DNA from: Isoetes taiwanensis
Taxonomy: Eukaryota; Streptophyta; Lycopodiopsida; Isoetales; Isoetaceae
Reading direction: 5' to 3'
Length of the DNA stretch: 64,000 nucleotides
NCBI GenBank assembly: GCA_021234155.1
Contig: JAJEKV010000002.1
Coordinates: forward strand, 32,417,645 to 32,481,644
In this document: one piece after another, positions 56,645-64,000 of the stretch
Layout: every line of letters starts with the position of its first letter
Numbering within the stretch: position 1 is the first letter of the stretch
Made by a program: the position numbers and the translations under genes
The notes under the pieces: model-generated
Told to the model about the DNA's origin: nothing
Databases searched by the model: none
The model's input: the letters and a program-made list of their open reading frames with translations, nothing else

Positions 56645-56960
56645 CCCACCCTCAGATCTCGGTTCCCCTATCTGATCATTAAATCCCCCATTCAAGGATC
56701 CTGCTTCAAGCAGGTAAAAAAAGAATCCAAGATTGATCTAAGAGAGCTTATCAAACTGTGAAGTGTCCTATAGTCGATCGTGTGTACAAACCCAACCATT
56801 TTGCCGTTTGGGTAGTACGGAGGCTCCAAAATCGCGATTCGAATTTGCCATGTCATCCAAAATGATGAAATTACCCTAAGAACCAAGTTCCACGGTTAGT
56901 TTTAGCCAAGGAAGAAACATGAATGGCCTACAGGGCAATATTCCACAGGCACCACCTAGG
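56645..56960 (-). other. Possible retroelement coding scrap
   Basis: Minus ORF 56,886-56,692 (MVLRVISSFWMTWQIRIAIL, LEPPYYPNGKMVGFVHTIDY) looks protein-like and may be a scrap of a retroelement pol gene, but I cannot place it. 56,960-57,680 shows nothing I can name. Confidence 0.15.
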
Positions 56961-57689
56961 CCTATTGACTACGAGTGTGTTACATGAGCTATTTTGGTGC
57001 TCCTTGAAGAAGGGGTGGTCTTCTGCCCACAAAACTTGGTCCCTAGGATAATGTCGACATTCTCAGTCCATTGGCAAAGCTGATTCACAGTTATAGAGTG
57101 GAGGAGCTGCTTATCCATCATCAGGGCCTTTGGGAGAGAAGCTTTGGGGCAAGCTGCTTCTGGGGAGTTTTTTAAGGGCCTTGGTCAAATCTGACTAAGA
57201 TATGGCCTATGAAATGTGAACCTTGTGTTTTGCTAGTTTCTTGAAAGGTTTACGTTTAGAGGTTGAGTTTTGGTCATTTGCACTTGGGACCAAGGATAGC
57301 GTCAAAGTTGCATATGTTAAATACGAAAAAAGTACGAAACGTATGGAACTCTCTCTCTTTTAAAAAAATAAATAAATATGTGGACGTAAAAAAAATGGTC
57401 AGTAGAAAGTCGTCGGAAAGTGACGCAGCCGCGAAAGTTCAGTGACTCGTCCACTAAAGAAATGAAGTTTGAACCTACTGACCATCCCAAATTTTTCCAA
57501 ACACTATTGCTCTCGCAAAAGCTGCTATTGAATTCGAAATAACAGGTCGGAAGAAGGATAAATCCAAAATCGATTCTATCAGTTCTCGATGCTCCGCATT
57601 TCCAATTGCGACTTCTCAACTAGGACTTCATTTCATGCGACAGAAACTCAAGCTTCAATACATAAACCCTTCAACAACCTAGCAACTGA

Positions 57690-58240
57690 TAAGATTTACA
57701 TTTCAGAGGCCTAGGTTTTTTCCAAATCAAGTCGAGCAAGCCCTCTTTTATCCAGATTCTGACAATAATAATTGGTGGATCATTAGTCATTCTCAACCTA
57801 GATCACATCTTGTGATTGAAATTCCTGTACCTAAAGATAATATTGGGGCAATATCAAATGATGAAGATTGGCAATTAGATCATATAGAAAAGGACTTTAC
57901 ACCCATAATAGATAGGGAAGTTGATGTATCGCACTTTTACAATATTGAAGGCAATATTACACCTATATAATATAATGAAGGTACAAATGACACATGACCT
58001 CAAGAACCAGATGTTGAAGAAGATACTAATTTCATTGTTCAATCTCCAATGATGATCTCTCCTCTACGAGATGAGTTTGGAAGTAGTGGGCAACTACCTA
58101 AGTGACGATGGCAGTAGTGAAGATGAAGAAGCTCTAAGCATTGGTTCATATTTTAATTTGCATACAAATTTGCACTTGTATTTGGATGACGATAAGTTGG
58201 ACGACATTGAGCATGATATCGAAGACCAATTCAATGCTTT
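57690..58240 (+). pseudogene. CACTA transposase remnant, C-terminal (DUF4216 side)
   Basis: After a TTTCAG acceptor the plus frame reads RPRFFPNQVEQALFYPDSDN and NNWWIISHSQPRSHLVIEIP. This is the pattern of the end of EnSpm/TNP2-type proteins (..ASQVEQVFYVxDPxxxxWxVV...PR). An acidic tail with several stops and frame changes follows (DEDWQLDHIEKDFTPIIDRE, DGSSEDEEALSIGSYFNLHT) and stops near 58,240. The catalytic part is missing, so the element is non-autonomous. Position near the right end and plus orientation are as expected. Confidence 0.6.
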
Positions 58241-58439
58241 GTGACAGTTTAAGTTGAATTTCTTACAAAACTTTGCTCTAAGTTGCTTTCCTTGCAATTT
58301 ACCTAAGGACATACATGCATACACATATAAATATTGGATATAATGTTTATGCAATATTTCTAATGTTATTTATACGTTTAGCATATTATCATTAAAACCA
58401 TGCTAGTCTAATTGAATACTATAAAATTGCTATATGCAA

Positions 58440-59006
58440 GGTTGTTTTCCTCATATTCGTTAGTGGCACTTTTGTGTCAAACTTAGCCCTTTTTGCGTCA
58501 AGATATTTATGTATTTCTACTTCACAATGTCACTACATTGATAATTTTTTCACACGATCATGAGACATAGATGCCACAATCTATAATAGAGAATTGATGT
58601 AAAATTGTCGATATTTTTGACACTGTAAAATGACACACAGATTTTACAAAAGATGACAAGAACCTATTACAAAATATGACATAAATGTGTAACAATATTG
58701 ACTTAAAACTTCAGAACTAGTGATGTTATAGTGGACACAAACCTATTGCTATACTTGACTTAAATTCTGTCACAATCTTTTTGCAGTACATGATGTAACC
58801 ATCATTACAAAAGCTAGTGAAAAAGTATCAAAATTTTGACACACATATGTCAAAAAAATGACGACGTTGTCGACACAACTATGTTGACACAAATTCTGAT
58901 GCAATCAAATTAATTTGTGTCACTTTTAAGCTTCTGACACAAATCTGACGAACCTTAAAATGTAGTGACACAGGGGTTGACGCAAAAACCCTATCCTCTT
59001 GTAGTG
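58440..59006. repeat. CACTA right subterminal region
   Basis: About twenty TGACAC / TGTCA / TGACATAA words in both orientations in 560 bp, ending TTGTAGTG. Counterpart of the left subterminal region; expected to be bound by the element's transposition proteins. Confidence 0.85.
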
Positions 59007-61188
59007 TGATAGGTTATTTGAACAAATATAGTTATCTGGTTGTTGACCCAGCGCATGGACTGAACTTCATTCTGCTCCTTAAAAGTATAATTCTCTGCGA
59101 AGTCAACCACGGATAGGTAAGCATCTCCAGGCAAGTTATCAAGGAGTTCTTTGTACTGGCCTGCCTGCCACTTATATCTGAAGTTGTGTAAAGGAAAATT
59201 TGGAAGCTTCTCCAACATTTTGTTCACCAGTGGAAGACTTGCAGTTTCATTGTGTTGGTGAACGAGCTTAGACTTCTTGCTGCCATCTCTGAATACAGTT
59301 TTTTCATAGTCTAGGTATTCCCACTTCACCATGCCACTATCACTAGATTGTTCATGTGGGCAGATAGGGAACTTCTTAATCCCACACTCTTTACACTCAC
59401 CCAGAATGCATTCCCTCTTATGGTAAGGTTGGAAGCTAGTTTTCTCACATAAAATTCCCTGCCACAGACTTCTTGTGCTACTTATTTTGTATTCGGGACG
59501 CCTGCATTCACCATATATGTCCGACCAAAGACGACAAGTGCAAACAAGCAGCGTTTTGGGTGCTTAGTTCTCATACTATTGAAGCCATCTATTAGCATCT
59601 CGCATTCTAACATGGTATATCTGCCAAGCAACTATTGAAGTCCTTTAATTTTACAACAAACCATGGTTTTGACTTTTCAAACATCCTCTGTTTGATCATA
59701 ACACTAGGATGTTCCGTCTTGAATTTCTGAACAATTGCAAGCTGCAAGGAAGATAACAAGGTGATCAAAGATATTTATTGCACACTACATTTTCCACGAC
59801 ACTAGGCACCACATAGCATATATTATGGACATTCATCTTACACCTCCTTATTCACCACACTAGGCACCACAACGCATATATTACATAATTTATTGTACAC
59901 CATATTTTTCACCACACTAGGCACCACATAGCATATATTATGGACATTCATCTTACACCTCGTTATTCACCACACTAGGCACCACATAGAATATATTACA
60001 AAGATTCATTTTACACCATATTTTTCACCACACTAGGCACCACACTAGGCACCACCACACTGGCACCACACTAGGCACCACACTAGACACCACACTAGGC
60101 ACCACACCATGTTATTCACCACACTAGGGACCACATAGCATATATTACAGCATTTATTTTACACCATGTTATTCACCACACTAGGCACCACATAGCATAT
60201 ATTACAAAGATGTATTTTACACCATGTTATTCACCACACTAGGCACCACAAAGCATATATATTGACAAAGATTTATTTCACACCACGTGCCTCACCACAG
60301 CAACCACATATCACAAGCAATCACTAACCACATACCACATACCACATTAACAATAAAAAATGTGGTGAAGATGAAGAAATGAAATAACCTGTGATTCTTC
60401 CAGATAGTGAGTGGCATGATCCTCTCTTACATTTTTCGTTCCAATCTTCTCCGAACTTAACATCCTTTGCATTTTGAGAGACCCTCTTGTTTTCGGTCCA
60501 AAATTGCTTCGCACAAGTTCTATGATGAATTGGGAATTGCATCCGCTCTTCTAACTCTTTTGTACAAAACCCATTTCCCCCTTTGCAATCTATCTCTTCC
60601 CTCTTCAATTTTGCTTTGGTAAGATTCCTAGGATGAACACCCGTGCCAGTTTACCAAAACCCCGAAAAAGCGGCAGGGATTAGCACTTTCGGTATTAATG
60701 CTTCCTCTTACGGCCATAGCAAGGCAACTACTCTTGGTCGCTAAACTGTCATTCTTTGTTAGACTTCTTCACAAGTTGAATGGAAGCCACGAGGTTGCTG
60801 ACCACAATGCTCTTGGCTTGCAAATCTTTGACTCTTCGCCAAGTACGCTGTCCATTGTGTCATCCTGCAGATAATCTAGTAAAACCTCTTTCTTATCGCT
60901 GTTAGACAAGCCTTTAGTGGTGCTATGAAATGAAGATAACAATTTTAATACCATCCGACGCCTAGTAGAGGCCGTTCTGGTGGATCCTCCCTCTCTTTGA
61001 TGCAATTTTTGCTAATTCTTCTTTAGCTTCCCTTTGTCTTTTCCTTTGGCGTCTTTTATGATCCCGTTCTTGTTTCGAGTTCTCTTTCTCTTACACGTGC
61101 TCCGGTTTGAGATTTTAGGCAGATTTGCTTCCAAATTAAATGATTGAAGGTATGAACCGGATTGATCCACAACCGGATTAAGCGCCAT
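59007..61188 (-). pseudogene. RNase H-like (DDD) transposase of the 27.7-kb element, N-terminal half
   Basis: Minus-strand start MALNPVVDQSGSYLQSFNLE near 61,188 leads into a strongly basic stretch (KRKRTRNKN), coding at 61,005-60,769 (LLSSFHSTTKGLSNSDKKEV) and 60,608-60,389 (GNGFCTKELEERMQFPIHHR). An intron of about 650 bp made of block-C repeats follows (59,742-60,388), then LAIVQKFKTEHPSVMIKQRM and FEKSKPWFVV. The last part (59,332-59,007) has LPGDAYLSVVDFAENYTFKE and QNEVQSMRWVNNQITIF, with the first catalytic-type Asp in VDFAENY. It is cut at the CACTA border after VQITY. Frame changes exist near 61,010, 60,750 and 59,340. Confidence 0.68.
59790..60380. repeat. Block-C repeats inside the transposase intron (CACCACACTAGGCACCACA)
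   Basis: About ten units of roughly 55-60 bp (TTACACC, TATTCACCACACTAGGCACC, ACATAGCATATATTA). They fill the transposase intron between a donor at 60,388 and an acceptor at 59,742 on the minus strand. The words are directly repeated here and lack the second palindrome arm, unlike at 35 kb. Confidence 0.9.
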
Positions 61189-61438
61189 AGCCGTGTGCTT
61201 CAGGAAAGGCGCGGGTGGGTCGTGGGTTTAGAAATCGGTTCCGTGGAGATTGGAATGGGACGGGTGGCGTAGGAAATTGGAATGGGACGGGTGGCGTAGG
61301 AATTGGGTTGTTGCAGTTCAAGAAATGATTGAATCCGGGCAGTACATGCACTAGGCGCCAAACAAACGTTTAAAATCGCACCACAAATTTGATATCTCCC
61401 ACCACATTTTTAGGGGGGACAGGGGGGACACCCAGGGT

Positions 61439-61463
61439 GTTCCACTACAACATGCTTTCACCC
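61439..61463. repeat. Right terminal inverted repeat of the 27.7-kb element
   Basis: Exact inverse of 33,756-33,780, followed by the target duplication TGTT at 61,464-61,467. Confidence 0.93.
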
Positions 61464-62200
61464 TGTTGCCTTTGGCAAAATCTCCAAGAATCTCCAAGAA
61501 CCTGTTGCCGTTGGCCGAATCTCCAAGAACTTATTGCATTTGAACCTGGAATGCTGTATTGCAGGATGGGAAGGAGCTAGGACACCTATTCACGATGCTG
61601 CAGAAGATAAAGCAGCCATAGCCACAGCTTCCAAAGGTCGATGAAAAAAAGGGCATTCTCAGAAAAATCAGAGTATCTTATTCTCTGATTGGGGCGATGG
61701 TTCTGCAGTTTCACATCTATTCTGCTGTTAGATTGAAGCTTAGCCCATCTATTCACAGCGCTGCGTAAGATTCCATTTGTCTTTCTGCAAAGATTTGATG
61801 CCGGAACAGATTTTGCCGCCCAAAACAGAGTAAGGAACGTAATTCGCCCAACTGTGCATTACGTCCGGGAAAGTTCCTTGTCTCGGAAGATTCCCCGCAG
61901 ACCGCGGTTCGGCGTAACTTATTGCAAATGGGATAAAAAATAAAAATAAGCGCTTAGGATGGCCCTCGATCGTCTGGCGGGGCCGCCATAGGAAATTCCC
62001 TCGTGGAATTTCCTCAACCAGAACTTTCCCTAGTACAAAACAAATCATCCGTATCTTATTATCCAAATGGGATAAAAAATAAAAATAAACTGAGGTAAGT
62101 CGGATGGAAAAAGATGATGGAACAGCTAAAAATTCATAAACATTTCTATATTGAGAGAAAAGATCAACACTGGGCACCACATTTTGGACATCCACATCCA
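61464..62200. other. Spacer right of the 27.7-kb element
   Basis: A duplicated TCTCCAAGAACCTGTTGCC word near 61,490 and a direct repeat AAATGGGATAAAAAATAAAA at 61,927 and 62,067. No coding sequence I can support. Confidence 0.4.
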
Positions 62201-62214
62201 TCAAAAAAATCCTT

Positions 62215-62385
62215 AGGTTACAGAGTCAGCTGTGTTGCACCATTGTGTTTGGCATGCATGATCATGCAGCTGTCACAAATATTTGATGCAGATCTTTTGA
62301 AGTTACAGAGTCAGCTGTGTTGCACCATTGTGTTTGGCATGCATGATCATGCAGCTGTTACAAATATTTGATGCAGATCTTCCGA
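62215..62385. repeat. 84-bp tandem duplication
   Basis: Two copies of a unit starting GTTACAGAGTCAGCTGTGTT and ending TTTGATGCAGATCTT, differing at few positions. The unit includes a GCATGATCATGC palindrome. Confidence 0.88.
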
Positions 62386-62699
62386 AGTTTTGTTATTGCC
62401 TATGTCGTGGTCCACTATAGCAGGTTGGCAAATCACAGCCAAGACATTAAAGGAAAATGAATATGAAAAGTTTCACTGCATCGACATTATTATAACGTGA
62501 TAGTAGAAGTCCCATCGAAAATGCATTATAGAAATTCAACTTTCTAAGGCAATACCTGGGACTCTCATGATAAGTTCCAGGATGCAAGCTACACAGGTAA
62601 AATCAAGTACGGCTATATAAATATACGATGTAGCAACGAAAATAAGACAGAAGAGATCATGCCCAATTTTCTGAACCTGATTCAGTCCCCAATCAATCT

Positions 62700-63010
62700 T
62701 CTCGGTTTCTGGCCGGATTGAAATTACTGAATGGACATTCTGTGGAATTGGGAAGAATAGCCGAATTGGATTCTTCAGAAAAATTGGGCGATTATCAACG
62801 ATCTTCTAACCAGTTTGAATTGGGAAGGGAAGATGAGTTGGGCACTTTTCGATCTTCAGAAACCCAAGAAAATTTGGGTGATGGATCGTTAGATGCACAG
62901 GGTAAATTGAGTTCAGATGAAACTGTAGATCTTGAATCAGCAAAAAAATCAGATAAACAGGAACACTACCAGGCAACCATTTTCCAATCGATACATGCAA
63001 ATATTTAGCG
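62700..63010 (+). CDS. Acidic Leu/Gly-repeat ORF, possible exon
   Basis: Open from at least 62,703, FLAGLKLLNGHSVELGRIAE, with repeated E.LG / DELG words (SSEKLGDYQ, FELGREDELGTF, QENLGDGS), to a stop at 63,006. Upstream the frame also continues leftwards, so it may be an internal exon of a host or element gene. A CAG|CAAAAA or similar splice site near 62,940 is possible. No family recognised. Confidence 0.35.
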
Positions 63011-63217
63011 AAAAATTCATCCATATCAGCAAAGGAAAACAACTGCGAAGGCCGATATATATACATGTAAGTATGATTTGTCGCACATTTTCAACGATGA
63101 TCTGGTGGACAGATGCTACACCCTGCTGCCATGGACAAATCTATGCGCATATTATTTATTTCAATTCCGGCATGGGAAAACAGGTATCAATAAGCGAAGG
63201 GTTTCTAGTACCATAGG

Positions 63218-64000
63218 GGGTGCTTCGATCGGCTCCCGGAACTAACTTGAGGCGCCAACCGGGTTCGCCCAGGCGAACCCCAAAAATTCGCCCAGGCGAA
63301 CCCGTCGGATTCGCCCAGGCGAACCCGCAAATGACGTGGCAGGGGGCGTCGCGGGGGCTGAATGCCTGCGTGGTGTTGCTACTGGGTTCGCCCAAGCGAA
63401 CCCCAAACCGGGGTTAGTGACAGATGGCAGAGACGGCAGAGCGGCAGACTGCAGAGACGGCAGAGCATTGATTGCTGCCCTGCCGGGTTCGCCCAGGCGA
63501 ACCCACCGGTTCTGCTTGCAACACAAAGGCCACCGCCCAGAGAAAACCGTCGAGGAATGAGAATCAAACAACTTCTGTGCTGGGCTTCTGTGTAAGAAAC
63601 GCCTTCACCTCCACCAAATATCAGACCGAGATACCGGGCCTCCTAAGTAAAAAATTCCTCCACTGCCACAAAAAATCCAGGCTGACAGCAAAAGGCCTCC
63701 CTGTGTATTGCTTCCCAGCCATGTGAGCAACAAAATGAGTTGAGAGGAAATACCAAATAAGTAGAGCTGGAAGAGATTTGCAAAAGATACTCTGTTGCAT
63801 CAACGCCTCAAGCAAAACAGAGAGCAAGTAAGGGGAAAAAAATGGAAACGCATGCAACGGGGGCTGGATTGCACTGGACTTGCACTGATCTGAGCCGGAT
63901 GATTGCTAACGGAGCAAGGGAAATCAGCAAAATGAAAAGTTTGTGCAGATTTGAGCAGGATGAATGGTTGCCAACAGAACCAGCAAACCAGCAAAGCAAA
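63218..64000. mobile_element. Second member of the GGTTCGCCCAGGCGAACC insertion family (runs off the window)
   Basis: Begins GGGTGCTTCGATCGGCTCCC, clearly related to the left end at 43,002 (CGGTGCTTCGAATGGCACCC). Six palindromes GGTTCGCCCAGGCGAACC or variants follow in the same order and spacing as in the first member, ending at about 63,505. The right terminus is not visible; 63,520-64,000 is unlike the first member and could be captured or host sequence. Confidence 0.65.

Larger units (their letters stand above)
42792..59006 (+). mobile_element. 16.2-kb CACTA (EnSpm) transposon nested in the transposase gene
   Basis: CACTACAA at 42,792-42,799 and its inverse TTGTAGTG at 58,999-59,006 are the standard ends of CACTA elements, and TGA is duplicated outside (42,789-42,791 and 59,007-59,009), the expected 3-bp duplication. 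Both ends carry dense TGACAC / TGACGC / GTGTCA subterminal words. A fragment with the EnSpm C-terminal signature lies at 57.7 kb. Removing the element with one TGA joins ...QITIFVQITY to QVDPQTD in frame across the target gene. The cargo includes OBERON and DET1 fragments. Confidence 0.93.
33756..61463. mobile_element. 27.7-kb DNA transposon with 25-bp TIRs and 4-bp TSD (Sola-like?)
   Basis: A 25-bp sequence starting GGGTGAAAGCATGTTGTAGT at 33,756-33,780 is repeated perfectly in inverse orientation at 61,439-61,463. TGTT stands immediately outside on both sides (33,752-33,755 and 61,464-61,467). The CACCACATGTGGTG palindrome family is confined to this interval. Without the nested CACTA (16,215 bp plus the 3-bp duplication) the element is about 11.5 kb. 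It carries plus-strand genes at the left and a minus-strand RNase H-like transposase at the right. A 4-bp duplication and a DDD-like transposase fit the Sola superfamily, known from mosses and algae, but the superfamily assignment is inference. Confidence 0.85.

Noticed and set aside
1-64000. tRNA or rRNA genes
   Set aside because: The only tRNA-like strings are retrotransposon primer sites; no cloverleaf or rRNA core sequence was seen.

Overview
The window is nuclear plant DNA from a large, repeat-rich genome. Spliced fragments of the plant genes DET1 and OBERON, TATA-driven intron-containing genes, LTR retrotransposons with tRNA-iMet-like and tRNA-Asp-like primer sites, and transposase families typical of non-seed plants point to a fern, lycophyte or similar. 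A homosporous fern is my best guess, at low confidence. I see no intact housekeeping gene; almost everything is transposon sequence, often nested.

Layout. 1-8.2 kb: two minus-strand DUF7869-type element genes (one truncated by the window edge, one nearly full but broken), with a small acidic spliced gene and repeated promoter modules. 8.2-14.1 kb (block A): plus-strand genes, including an in-frame two-exon gene and a decayed ParB-like plus DNA-methyltransferase-like gene; introns and spacers are filled with an ATGGCGCAGCTGCGCCAT palindrome. 14.3-24.2 kb (block B): genes with a different palindrome (CACGCCWGGCGTG), two copies of a methyltransferase-like gene and an FCP1-like HAD phosphatase gene; one copy carries two adjacent inversions. 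24.2-31.8 kb: scrambled Ty3/gypsy pol, then a gypsy LTR/PBS/gag. A 321-bp MITE sits in or next to that LTR, and a 5.2-kb non-autonomous LTR element with virtually identical 354-bp LTRs (TSD AGGGC) splits the gag.

33,756-61,463 is one 27.7-kb DNA transposon with perfect 25-bp terminal inverted repeats and a 4-bp target duplication (TGTT). It has plus-strand genes on the left, a minus-strand DDD/RNase H-like transposase on the right, and a third palindrome (CACCACATGTGGTG). A 16.2-kb CACTA element (42,792-59,006, TSD TGA) lies inside the transposase coding sequence; removing it with one TSD copy rejoins the frame exactly. The CACTA holds an EnSpm-type C-terminal transposase remnant, captured OBERON and DET1 fragments, an N-terminal copy of the block-B gene family whose intron carries a fourth palindrome, and a 671-bp insertion with a fifth palindrome and a 9-bp TSD. 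61.5-64 kb: spacer, a short acidic ORF and the start of a second member of that palindrome-rich insertion family.

The most unusual theme is that related element genes carry introns packed with short palindromes, each block having its own palindrome. The encoded proteins resemble class-beta DNA methyltransferases whose DPPY catalytic motif is replaced by LD(A/N)R. I infer a self-recognition or anti-silencing system in which each element protein reads its own motif, by analogy with VANC proteins of Arabidopsis VANDAL elements.
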